Origin: CAVQJU01 sp963729215
GTDB lineage: Bacteria; Acidobacteriota; Vicinamibacteria; Vicinamibacterales; CAVVIG01
DNA length: 52,655 nt
Assembly: GCA_963729215.1 (NCBI GenBank)
Contig: CAVSND010000003.1
Location: forward strand, 1-52,655
Direction: 5' to 3'
Shown here: in pieces, positions 36,265 through 44,087 of the stretch
Numbering within the stretch: the stretch's first letter is position 1
Layout: every line of letters starts with the position of its first letter
Program-made: the position numbers and the translations under genes
Notes under the pieces: model-generated
The model's input: the letters and a program-made list of their open reading frames with translations, nothing else
The model's database searches: none
What the model was told of the DNA's origin: nothing

Positions 36265-37473
36265 CTAGTTCACTGTCAGGCTGACCGCCGCTGGCGTGGC
36301 GGGTATTGCTGCATCGAGACTCACGACCGGCGCTGCGGCGACCGGCAGCATCAACTGAACAAGCGTGCCGGCGCCCGAGCCGGCCGAATCAATCCAGATC
36401 CGTCCGCCCTGCGCTTCGACGAGACGGCGCGCAATCGGGAGGCCGAGGCCGACGCCTTTGCGGCGCGGGTCGTGCGACTCCCGGCCGGGCACCCTGAAAA
36501 ACTTCTCGAACACGCGCTCGCGCGCTTCGATGGGAATGCCGGGTCCCTCGTCGGCAACCGCCAGACCCACGAACTGCCCGTCCGTGCGGGCGGCGCTGAC
36601 TCGAATCGTCGAACCCGGCGGCGAGTACTTGCTCGCGTTGTCGACGAGGATGTACAGCACTTCCACGATGGAGGCGGCATCGACAGACAGGGCGGGCAAC
36701 GCGCCGGGCAGCGCGACCTCGACGTGGTAGTCGCGTGTCAGGGTCTCCGCCCTCGCCAGGCACATGCGAACGATATCGCCGACCGCCGCGGCCCGCCGGT
36801 TCAGCGGCTGCACCGAATCGCCGGCGGCCGACAGTCCCTCGATGAACCGGTTCAACCGGTTCGATTCCTCGTCGATGACCTCGAGCAGCTCGCGTTGTCC
36901 GTCCATCGACAGCGTCGGCGCCGCAGCGCTCGATTGATCGCCGATGAGCGCCGTCACCGACGCCTTGATGGCGGTCAACGGCGTCCTGAGGTTGTGTGTC
37001 AGCGCGTCGAGCAAGACCGCCTTGACCTGTTCGCTGCGGCGCGCCGCCTCGACTTCGCTCGCGCGATCGAATGCGCCCTGCAGCTCCTGGTAGAGGCGCG
37101 CCACCTCCTGACGTCCGGCCTGGGCCTCGCGGGCCCGGCGTTCCGCACGCGAGGCCAGCTCGCCCACGACGACCGCCATGATGATGAACGCGGCCAGCGC
37201 CGCGACGTCGCTCGAGTCGCCGACCGCGAAGCCCGACGGCGTGACGAAGTACCGTGAAAAGCCGGCCGCCGCGCAGAGCGAGGCGACGATTGCGGGACCG
37301 GTTCCGCAGAACCGGGCGTCGATGATCAGGACGAGCAGGAGAATCTGGGCGGCCGTTGCACCGTTGACGGTCGGACCCAGCAGTTCCAACACCGCGATCG
37401 CCAGCGCGACCGAAGCGACGGCAAAGAAGTAACGCTGGAACCGTGCCATCTTCTGGTTCGGCGAGGCGCTCAT
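36265..37473 (-). CDS. KdpD-like sensor histidine kinase (C-terminal form)
   Basis: A 402-residue kinase that lacks the KdpD and Usp domains of full-length KdpD. It has four membrane helices of the DUF4118 type (FAVASVALAIAVLELLGP, AAQILLLVLIIDARFCGTG), a coiled-coil (RAEREVARLYQEL-like, about 110-145), the H-box LLDALTHNLRTPLTAIKASV with His160, N-box VLYILVDNASKYSPPG, and ATP-lid motifs ADEGPGIP and GVGLGLPIARRLV. It is the first gene of the three-gene operon. The input signal is unknown. Confidence 0.92.
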   Translation of the reverse strand: MSASPNQKMARFQRYFFAVASVALAIAVLELLGPTVNGATAAQILLLVLIIDARFCGTGPAIVASLCAAAGFSRYFVTPSGFAVGDSSDVAALAAFIIMAVVVGELASRAERRAREAQAGRQEVARLYQELQGAFDRASEVEAARRSEQVKAVLLDALTHNLRTPLTAIKASVTALIGDQSSAAAPTLSMDGQRELLEVIDEESNRLNRFIEGLSAAGDSVQPLNRRAAAVGDIVRMCLARAETLTRDYHVEVALPGALPALSVDAASIVEVLYILVDNASKYSPPGSTIRVSAARTDGQFVGLAVADEGPGIPIEARERVFEKFFRVPGRESHDPRRKGVGLGLPIARRLVEAQGGRIWIDSAGSGAGTLVQLMLPVAAAPVVSLDAAIPATPAAVSLTVN

Positions 37474-37701
37474 GCCCCGAACCTGAGCTTACGCCGTTTC
37501 ATCGCAGCCATTCACCACAGGAATCAGACGCCGGCCCGGCAGAAATCGTTGGGCGAAACACGCGTTCTGAAGCTGCCGCGCTTTCCACTACGGGGTTTAC
37601 GACAGCCTGTTCAGTGGCATTTACGCGATATTCCGGCGGTCTGCCGCACGAATGTGCGACTTTCCTTGTTGTTTCTTTATAAACAGACGGTCGTCGCGAC
37701 G

Positions 37702-38556
37702 CTATGCGCGCCTGGCTTCGCGAGCCTGCTGGACGATTTTCACGCCGGCGCTCGCCCCCACGCGCGTGGCGCCGGCGGCAATCATGGCGTTGACGCTTTC
37801 GAGGTCGCGCACACCACCCGCGGCTTTGACCCCCATCTCCGTGCCCACCACGCGGCGCATCAGCGCGACATCCGCGGCCGTCGCCCCGCCAGGTCCGAAC
37901 CCCGTCGATGTCTTCACGTAATCGGCGCCGGCGGCCTTCGCCAGCGTACAAGCCGTCACCTTCTCGTCGTCGGTGAGCAGCGCGGCCTCGATGATCACCT
38001 TGCTGAGGGTGTCGCACTCGCGGCACGGTGACACCACCGCCTCGATGTCGCGTTCGACCACGCGCAAATCCCCGGACTTCAGGGCGCCCACGTTGATGAC
38101 CATGTCGATCTCGCGGGCGCCGTCGAAAATCGCGCGCTGCGTCTCGTACCGCTTCACGTCGGCCGTCGTCGCACCGAGCGGAAACCCCACGACCGAGCAG
38201 ACGCCCACGCCACTGCCGGACAGCAACTGGGCGCAGAGGCCCACCCATGTCGGGTTGACGCAGACAGTCGCGAAGCGGAACTGCGCCGCTTCCCGGCAGA
38301 GCTCCTCGATTTGCTGCCGCGTGGCATCGGGCTTGAGCAGCGTGTGGTCGATCATCGCGGCGACACCAGACGGTGCTCCGCCCAGCGCGTGGACGCCAAC
38401 TCGCGTGGCACCCGCGTCGATGACGGGCCGCAGCCGGTCCGGACAGCAGTCGCCAAGCACGCCGTGACAACCGCAGCGCACCGCCGCGTGCCCCGCCGGA
38501 GCGGCCAGCTCGGAGACGATGACGTCGATCAGGCGCTTCAGCTCTTCGTTCGTCAT
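37702..38556 (-). CDS. deoC: deoxyribose-phosphate aldolase with encapsulation-peptide-like N-terminus
   Basis: A 284-residue class I aldolase that cleaves 2-deoxyribose-5-phosphate to glyceraldehyde-3-phosphate and acetaldehyde. The Schiff-base lysine is K215 in GADYVKTSTGFG, and the acidic partner is in GAREIDMVINVGAL. It starts MTNEELKRLIDVIVSEL, an amphipathic helix much like the encapsulation peptides of microcompartment cargo, followed by a Cys-rich linker (RCGCHGVLGDCCPDRL) absent from E. coli DeoC. The aldolase core begins near MIDHTLLKPDAT (residue 68). ATG 38556 follows the rpiB-like stop by 4 bp, so they are co-transcribed. Confidence 0.9.
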   Translation of the reverse strand: MTNEELKRLIDVIVSELAAPAGHAAVRCGCHGVLGDCCPDRLRPVIDAGATRVGVHALGGAPSGVAAMIDHTLLKPDATRQQIEELCREAAQFRFATVCVNPTWVGLCAQLLSGSGVGVCSVVGFPLGATTADVKRYETQRAIFDGAREIDMVINVGALKSGDLRVVERDIEAVVSPCRECDTLSKVIIEAALLTDDEKVTACTLAKAAGADYVKTSTGFGPGGATAADVALMRRVVGTEMGVKAAGGVRDLESVNAMIAAGATRVGASAGVKIVQQAREARRA

Positions 38557-38560
38557 CTGA

Positions 38561-39196
38561 CTATTTCTGGCGCCGTTCGATGTCACGAATCTTCGACAGG
38601 CGGCGGATATATCTCGGCTCCCGCATCGATGTCGTCAGCCATGTCGTCACGATGGCTCTCGCCTCGTCCTCGGTGACCAGCGTGGCGCCCAGCGCGAGGA
38701 CGTTCGCCCCGTTGTGTTCGCGCGAATAGCGCGCTATGGTCTCCGTCGTCGCCATGACCGCCCGCACGCCGCGGACCTTGTTGGCGGCCATGGCCGAGCC
38801 AATGCCCGCGCCGTCAATGACGATGCCGGCGTCGGCCTCACCTCGGGCGACGGCATCGGCCACACCGGCCGCCACGTCGGGGTAGTCCACTGGTTCTGTT
38901 GTGTAGGTTCCGAGGTCGTTGACGGCCAGCCCACGCCCTCGAAGGAAGGTGACGAGCGTCCGCCGAAGCTCGATCCCCGTGTGGTCGCTGCCGATCGCCA
39001 CCGCACGGATCTCGGCGCGTGGCGCAAGCGCGGCATCGTCATCTGACACCTGGTCCGCACGCAATACCTTGACCCGGCGCTCGTTCAGGGTGTCCTGCGC
39101 CAGCGGCGTGATGTGCCCGCCCCTGGCCAGCGTGACGGTTTCGCCGCGTTCGAGCACCCGCGCGTCGCTTTCCGTGATGATCTCGAACGTTTTCAT
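38561..39196 (-). CDS. RpiB/LacAB-family sugar-phosphate isomerase-like protein
   Basis: A 211-residue protein. The C-terminal 150 residues are RpiB-like (AVAIGSDHTGIELRRTLVTF, GTYTTEPVDYPDVAAGVADA, GIGSAMAANKVRGVRA). The catalytic Cys of E. coli RpiB (in ICGTGIG) is replaced: here IDGAGIG has Asp. The N-terminal 55 residues (VLERGETVTLARGGHITPLA, DTLNERRVKVL) resemble the start of EutT/PduO-type adenosyltransferases seen in microcompartment loci, an impression from memory. It is divergent from hpt, with 23 bp between the starts, and co-transcribed with deoC. It probably handles pentose-phosphates upstream of the aldolase. Confidence 0.8.
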   Translation of the reverse strand: MKTFEIITESDARVLERGETVTLARGGHITPLAQDTLNERRVKVLRADQVSDDDAALAPRAEIRAVAIGSDHTGIELRRTLVTFLRGRGLAVNDLGTYTTEPVDYPDVAAGVADAVARGEADAGIVIDGAGIGSAMAANKVRGVRAVMATTETIARYSREHNGANVLALGATLVTEDEARAIVTTWLTTSMREPRYIRRLSKIRDIERRQK

Positions 39197-39219
39197 CTTC
39201 GCGGGTATGATGTGCCGCT

Positions 39220-39742
39220 ATGCCCGACGCGCGGCCCCCTGAAATCCTACTCTCTGAACACCAGATCCAGAAACGGGTCGCCGAACTGGCCGCGGAGATT
39301 CGCCGCGACTGCCCTGACGATGTGCACCTGGTAGCGGTGCTCAAGGGCGCCTTCATGTTCCTGTCCGATCTCGTCCGCCATATGAGCGGCAAGGTGACGC
39401 TCGATTTCATGGCGGTCTCGAGCTACGCGAAGGCCAGGACCAGCTCCGGCGAAGTGCGCATGCTCAAGGACCTCGACAGCGCGCTCGACGGCCGCAACGT
39501 CATCATCGTCGAAGACATCGTCGATACGGGTCTGACGTTGACCTACCTCCAGGACATCCTTCGGGCGAGAAACCCCCGGTCGCTCCGGACCGCGTGCCTC
39601 CTGAGCAAGCCCTCGCGGCGCCAGGTCGACGTGGCTGTCGAGTACATCGGTTTCACGATCGAGGATCAATTTGTCGTCGGGTACGGGCTCGACTACGCGG
39701 AGCAGTACCCGGAACCTCCCCCACATTGCCGTGATCAGCTAG
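39220..39742 (+). CDS. hpt: hypoxanthine phosphoribosyltransferase, one frameshift near the end
   Basis: About 174 residues, catalysing salvage of hypoxanthine or guanine with PRPP. The PRPP loop is VIIVEDIVDTGLTLTYL, and further matches are LVAVLKGAFMFLSDLVRHM and FVVGYGLDYAEQYR. One extra C in a CCC run near 39708 breaks the last ten codons; removing it gives NLPHIAVIS and a stop at 39742. ATG 39220 is the natural start, and the promoter lies in the 23 bp shared with the rpiB-like gene or within it. Confidence 0.93.
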
Positions 39743-39823
39743 CGTCCGGCTTTCACGCCTTCGTGAAGCCAGCCGGCGGCCACCCGGCACATTCCACCGC
39801 GGCGTCATGTATAGTTTTGTGCC

Positions 39824-40448
39824 GTGTCCGTTCAACTCGTCGATCACCCGCTCGTGCACGACGCGCTCGTGTCGCTGCGCGACAAGCTGACGCCGCCGGA
39901 CGCGTTCCGCCGGATGGCGACGCGCATCAGCGTGCTGCTGGCGGCCGAGGCGCTCCGCACCGTGCCGACCGCCCCCGTCACCGTCGAGACACCGATCGGC
40001 CCGGCCGGCGGACGTCGCGTCGCGGCGGACGTCGTCGTCGTGCCGGTGCTCCGTGCGGGACTCGGCATGCTGGACGCCGTACTCGAACTCGTCCCGTCTG
40101 CGCGCGTGGGTTACATCGGGCTGCAGCGAGACGAGCGGACGGCGATTGCGTCCCAGGTACTACTCGAAACTGCCAGAACGGCTCGACAGCAGCTTCGTCC
40201 TGATGATCGATCCGATGCTCGCGACCGGCGGCAGCGCGTCGGCCGCGCTCACGCTGCTCCGGCGTGCCGGGGCAACACGCGTTCGAATCGTGTGCATCGT
40301 GGCGGCCCCGGAAGGCATCGCGTGTGTGGAACGCGACCACCCGGACGTGATTATCTATACGCCTGTGATCGACCAGCATCTGAACGCGCAGAAGTACATT
40401 GTGCCCGGCCTCGGCGACTTCGGCGACCGGCTGTACGGTACGACGTAA
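39824..40448 (+). CDS. upp: uracil phosphoribosyltransferase, one frameshift
   Basis: About 208 residues. The N-terminal half has HPLVHDALVSLRDKLTPPD and VVVVPVLRAGLGMLDAVLEL. After an indel near 40165 the PRPP-binding loop appears as LMIDPMLATGGSASAAL, and the end reads YIVPGLGDFGDRLYGT. All catalytic parts are present, so this is a working uracil salvage enzyme if the indel is an error. GTG 39824 follows TATAGTTTTGTGCC. The citryl-CoA-lyase-like gene starts 13 bp after its stop. Confidence 0.92.
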
Positions 40449-40461
40449 GAGGTTCACGTCC

Positions 40462-41250
40462 ATGAGCTGGCAGACATCGCTGACATCCATCGAGCCCAAC
40501 AAGATTCTCGTCCGGGGATACCCGCTCGACGAGATGATGGGCCGCCTGTCGTTTGCCGAAGCCGCCTATCTGCTGCTGATGGGCGAGCTGCCGACCGCCG
40601 CGATCGGCCGGATGTTCGCGGCGATCCTCGTTTCATCAATCGACCACGGGGTGACTCCGCCTTCAACGCTCGCCGCGCGCAACGTGGCCACGTCCGGGGC
40701 TCCGCTCAAAGACTGCGTGGCGGCCGGTATCCTGGCGTTCGGGCCCCACCACGGCGGCGACATCGAAACGTGCATGCGATTTCTCGATTCCGGCCTGGCC
40801 CTCATGCGCAGCGGGCGATCGCTGCAACAAGCGGCCGAGGCGAAAGTCGAGGAATGCCTCCGGCAGAAAGAGGATCCGCCCGGCTTCGGCCACCGCTTTC
40901 ACACGCGCGACCCGAGGGCGTCCCGGCTGTTTCAGATGGCCCTCGAACTCGAGCTCGAAGGCGAGCACGTCCGGCTGATTCGCGCCATCGAGCACGTGCT
41001 GGACGCGCGCGCCTCGGAATTTGCGCACCCGTTGCCCGTCAACGTGGACGGCGCCATTGCGGCGGTCACGGCGGACCTTGGCTTCGCGTACGAGCTCGGC
41101 AACGCCGTGTTCCTGATCTCTCGACTGCCCGGGCTCATTGCGCATGCGCACGAAGAGCGGACGCGGCAGGCCGCGATGCGCCAGATTGATCCGAAGGATC
41201 ACGCCTACGACGGCGCCAGCCAGCGCCGCTTGCCCGAGGGAAGGAAGTAG
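40462..41250 (+). CDS. short citrate synthase / citryl-CoA lyase-like protein
   Basis: A 262-residue protein of the citrate-synthase fold, shorter than the roughly 380-430 residues of a full synthase. It contains EPNKILVRGYPLDEMMGRL, ILVSSIDHGVTPPSTLAARN with a catalytic-type His, FGPHHGGDIETCMRFLD, and PPGFGHRFHTRDPRASRLF. This short form matches citryl-CoA lyases, which split citryl-CoA to acetyl-CoA and oxaloacetate, but no citryl-CoA synthetase is in the window. ATG 40462 has AAGAGG upstream. It is downstream of upp in the same direction. Confidence 0.82.
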   Translation: MSWQTSLTSIEPNKILVRGYPLDEMMGRLSFAEAAYLLLMGELPTAAIGRMFAAILVSSIDHGVTPPSTLAARNVATSGAPLKDCVAAGILAFGPHHGGDIETCMRFLDSGLALMRSGRSLQQAAEAKVEECLRQKEDPPGFGHRFHTRDPRASRLFQMALELELEGEHVRLIRAIEHVLDARASEFAHPLPVNVDGAIAAVTADLGFAYELGNAVFLISRLPGLIAHAHEERTRQAAMRQIDPKDHAYDGASQRRLPEGRK

Positions 41251-41260
41251 GACAAACTAC

Positions 41261-41343
41261 TCATCTGGTCATCGAATCATCTGGTCATCTGGTCACTTCC
41301 AATCTGTCAATCAATGACCAGATGACTAAATGACCAGATGATC
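41261..41343. repeat. inverted-repeat cluster upstream of the tRNA
   Basis: Three copies of a CATCTGGTCA unit at 41262-41295 face two copies of TGACCAGATG at 41315-41341, with TCATCTGGTCAT recurring. The array can fold into a large hairpin or act as a bidirectional terminator after the citryl-CoA-lyase-like gene. It ends about 23 bp before the tRNA. Confidence 0.7.
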
Positions 41344-41365
41344 AAATTCGTGATCCCTCCCAGGG

Positions 41366-41442
41366 GGGCGCTTAGCTCAGCTGGTTAGAGCGCGTGCTTC
41401 ACACGCACGAGGTCATAGGTTCGAGTCCTATAGCGCCCACCA
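41366..41442 (+). tRNA. tRNA-Val (CAC)
   Basis: 77 nt with CCA encoded. The acceptor arms GGGCGCT and AGCGCCC pair, the D-arm is GCTC..GAGC, the anticodon stem CGTGC/GCACG encloses loop TTCACAC with anticodon CAC (41400-41402), and the T-arm is ATAGG-TTCGAGT-CCTAT. The structure is complete. Confidence 0.97.
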
Positions 41443-41448
41443 TATTTC

Positions 41449-41979
41449 ATGAAGTCCCCGCGTCTCATCGCGACGACCGCGCTGGCTCTGGCCATCCTGA
41501 TGCACTCGTCCGGCCTCTCGGCCGAAGTCCTGAAGGCCCGCTACAGGAAACCGGCCCCTGGTTTCACGCTCACTGACTCCAGGCGCGCGCCGATCACGCT
41601 CTCGGACTTCAAGGGCAAGGTCGTCCTGCTGGACTTCTGGGCCACCTGGTCGGCGGGATGCAAGATTGAAATGCCCTGGTTCGTGGAGTTCGACGGTAAG
41701 TACAGGCGCAACGGCCTCGCGGCCATCGGCGTTTCGATGGACGAAGAAGGATGGGCGATCGTGGCGCCCTACCTGGACGCGCACGCTGTCAGCTATCCGA
41801 TTGTCCTGGGAGATTCGGATGTGGCGGACCGCTACAGCGTCGCCGCGTTGCCGGTCACCCTCCTGATCGACCGCAACGGCAAGGTTGCCGCCAGGCACTA
41901 TGGCGTCGTGGACAAGGCCGGCCTCGATAGCGAAATCCGCAAGCTGCTGAAGGAACGGCCGAAGCCGCCGAAGAAGTAG
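41449..41979 (+). CDS. exported TlpA-like thioredoxin-fold protein lacking the first Cys
   Basis: A 176-residue protein. A signal peptide (LIATTALALAILMHSSGLSA) precedes an AhpC/TSA-TlpA-type domain: APGFTLTDSRRAPITLSDFK, VVLLDFWATWSAGCKIEMPW, VAALPVTLLIDRNGKV. The usual WCxxC is WSAGC here, so only the second Cys remains. It cannot form the standard intramolecular disulfide. It may be a one-Cys peroxiredoxin-like or redox-inactive chaperone protein. It starts 7 nt after the tRNA end with no good ribosome-binding site. Confidence 0.87.
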   Translation: MKSPRLIATTALALAILMHSSGLSAEVLKARYRKPAPGFTLTDSRRAPITLSDFKGKVVLLDFWATWSAGCKIEMPWFVEFDGKYRRNGLAAIGVSMDEEGWAIVAPYLDAHAVSYPIVLGDSDVADRYSVAALPVTLLIDRNGKVAARHYGVVDKAGLDSEIRKLLKERPKPPKK

Positions 41980-42126
41980 TCCTCACGCCGCCGCGCCTTG
42001 AAGTGATGTCGCGATGGTCCGGTGCCGGACGCCGCCTCGCTGAGGCGACGCCCGGAAGCTTGCGAACGTCGATCTTCCGCGTTTCGCAACTCGCCGCACC
42101 GGTCGGCGATGAGAGCGGCGATCGTT

Positions 42127-42507
42127 TCAGGATGAGAGGCGGGATTTTCGAAAGACCTGCATCACGGCGCGCGCGCCAGCCAGGAGCGCAACGCCCTGCC
42201 GGGCTGGCGTCAACACGTAGCTCTGCAGCCGCTGCGCGGTTTGATCGATTCGGGACATGACGTCCGACGTGGCGCGCTCGACCCGGCCCAGCTGATCGCG
42301 AACGGACTCGAGCGCGTTGAGCCCTTCGGCCGCCATCGCATCCACATGCGCCAGCAAGGGCATGGTGGCCTTCTCCATCTTCGAGAAGGCGTCCGTGAAA
42401 CGCTTCGCGAGGACGAATCCGGCGATCACGACCGCCGCCTGGACGACGGCCAGGATCAGCGTGGAGATCGCCAGGATGGCGAGGAAGACGTGGTCGTTTG
42501 GTGTCAC
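42127..42507 (-). CDS. membrane-anchored coiled-coil protein
   Basis: A 126-residue protein with one N-terminal membrane helix (FLAILAISTLILAVVQAAVV) and a long amphipathic helix (RFTDAFSKMEKATMPLLAHV, VRDQLGRVERATSDVMSRID). It has the shape of DUF948-type proteins, but I cannot confirm the family. GTG 42507 overlaps the YtxH stop as GTGA, so the pair is translationally coupled. Both look like a small stress or envelope complex. Confidence 0.75.
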   Translation of the reverse strand: MTPNDHVFLAILAISTLILAVVQAAVVIAGFVLAKRFTDAFSKMEKATMPLLAHVDAMAAEGLNALESVRDQLGRVERATSDVMSRIDQTAQRLQSYVLTPARQGVALLAGARAVMQVFRKSRLSS

Positions 42508-42872
42508 GCGAGATCTTTCTCTTTGGCGCGCTGGTAAGCCTCGCGGCCCTGCTCGATCGCCACGGACACCGTTTCCGTACCGTGGTCGATGACGTCGCGG
42601 CCCTGATCGATCACGCTGTTCATCCTGGAACGCCATTGATCGAGACTCGTGACCATCGCGTCGGTCCCCTGCTGCATGAGGTCACGGGCCCTGGACGCCG
42701 CGGCAGCCGCCTGCTCGCGGGCCTCACGGGCGCGGCGACCGATGTACTGCCGAGACTCGCGCCCGCTCGCGGGCGCGCACAGCAGCGCGACGATGGCACC
42801 GCTTGCGGCGCCGAGAAGGAACAGCAGGAGACCACTGGCGACATCCGATCGTTCCGTTGTTGGCATGCTCAT
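42504..42872 (-). CDS. YtxH-domain protein
   Basis: A 122-residue protein with an N-terminal anchor, GLLLFLLGAASGAIVALLCA, the YtxH-type PASGRESRQYIGRRAREARE and a long polar helix (DLMQQGTDAMVTSLDQWRSR). ATG 42872 is preceded by GAGGGGCG. Compare the frameshifted family member at 10139-10467. No TGTGC-type operator is seen in its upstream 100 bp. Confidence 0.88.
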   Translation of the reverse strand: MSMPTTERSDVASGLLLFLLGAASGAIVALLCAPASGRESRQYIGRRAREAREQAAAAASRARDLMQQGTDAMVTSLDQWRSRMNSVIDQGRDVIDHGTETVSVAIEQGREAYQRAKEKDLA

Positions 42873-43101
42873 CGCCCCTCGAAATGAGTCCACTCGCTTA
42901 GCGTCCAGTCAGTGCACCATGCAACATCGCTGCCCGGCGCTTCTCGAGGTGGAGGTCTGAACAGTCCGGATAGAACACCAAACGGCACATCGGTTGCTCA
43001 ATGATCGAGAGAGGTCGGCTCAGCTCGTAATTAATGCCGGGTTGGCGCCGCCAGGCCCGTGTACGCGAAGCCGACATAGCGTCGTTTTTCACGTCTCAAC
43101 C

Positions 43102-43716
43102 GTGCAGTCGCTCCCCACGCGGCTCATCGCTTTCCTTGGTTCGCCTGCGGGAATCTTCGTGCTCGCCGGTCTCGACTCAACGCTGTTCTTTTCGTTCCCG
43201 GGTGGTATTGACGCCGCCATCGTTCTCGTCGCGGCCCAGGGCAGCCACGAGCGATCCTTGCTCATCGTCGGCTCGGCAGTCGTGGGATCGATGGCGGGGG
43301 CCGCCGTGACGTTCTGGACCGGCGCGCGGATTGGCGAACATGGACTGGACGGCTACATCCCGCCGAGACGTCTGATGCGCATCCGGCAGAAAATACGCAG
43401 CGTCGGGTCCGTGCGGCTGGCCGCGCTCGATCTCGTTCCCCCGCCGTTTCCGTTCACGCCGTTCATTCTTGCGGCCGGCGCCCTCGACGTGAACACTTCC
43501 CGATTCTTCGTGACTCTCGCCGCATGCCGCGTCATTCGTTTCGGCGGCGAGGCCGTCCTTGCATCGTTATACGGAAGGCGACTGCTGCTGTGGGCCCACT
43601 CCCGTCTCGCCGCCAGCATCGCGTTCGCCGCGTGCATGGTTGCCGTGGCGCTGACGATCGCGTCGGTCGCCAAAGTTGTCGCTGGTTCCCGACAGCAGGG
43701 GCGACCGACGCGTTGA
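43102..43716 (+). CDS. VTT/DedA-like membrane protein (YqaA-type)
   Basis: A 204-residue protein with five or six hydrophobic segments: GIFVLAGLDSTLFFSFPGGI, AAIVLVAA, VGSMAGAAVTFWTGARIGEH, PFTPFILAAGALDVNTSRFF and SIAFAACMVAVALTIASVAK. This matches small SNARE-associated/VTT-domain proteins of unknown transport role. Start GTG 43102 removes a hydrophilic N-terminal stretch that looks non-coding. The gene is separated by 229 bp from the divergent YtxH gene. Confidence 0.78.
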   Translation: MQSLPTRLIAFLGSPAGIFVLAGLDSTLFFSFPGGIDAAIVLVAAQGSHERSLLIVGSAVVGSMAGAAVTFWTGARIGEHGLDGYIPPRRLMRIRQKIRSVGSVRLAALDLVPPPFPFTPFILAAGALDVNTSRFFVTLAACRVIRFGGEAVLASLYGRRLLLWAHSRLAASIAFAACMVAVALTIASVAKVVAGSRQQGRPTR

Positions 43717-43728
43717 GCGCTTCGTTAT

Positions 43729-43974
43729 TTATTCCGGCCGGTTGCCGATATCGCCTCCCGTCACGCCGGTGCCGGTCCTGTAGTTCCGCGTGCCGCCGAC
43801 CTCGGTTCCCGCATTGCCGGTGGTTCGCTGGGAGACGTCGCGCGACCCGGGGCGCTCCGTGTCTTCGTCGCTCTCTTCCACTCCGGAGGGTCCCGCTATA
43901 TGGTCGTGCGCAGCCGGAACCGGGTTGATGTCGCCGAGAATGCCGCGCGTGTGCAGATCGCTCTCTTTCGCCAT
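43729..43974 (-). CDS. small hydrophilic protein
   Basis: An 81-residue protein of low complexity with many Gly, Thr, Asp and Glu (MAKESDLHTRGILGDINPVP, VEESDEDTERPGSRDVSQRT). It has no membrane segment or signal and is probably disordered. ATG 43974 has GGAGG 8 nt upstream, which supports expression. I do not recognise the family; stress-induced hydrophilin-type proteins have similar composition. Confidence 0.6.
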   Translation of the reverse strand: MAKESDLHTRGILGDINPVPAAHDHIAGPSGVEESDEDTERPGSRDVSQRTTGNAGTEVGGTRNYRTGTGVTGGDIGNRPE

Positions 43975-44087
43975 CGTGGCCTCCATAACCGCCTCAGCGG
44001 TGTCACGATGCGAAAAGCAAGGTGCGTTCCATCCGCATCCAGCGCTCAGCTCGCTGCATGCCCGGAACGATACAATGAGCGCGATTC

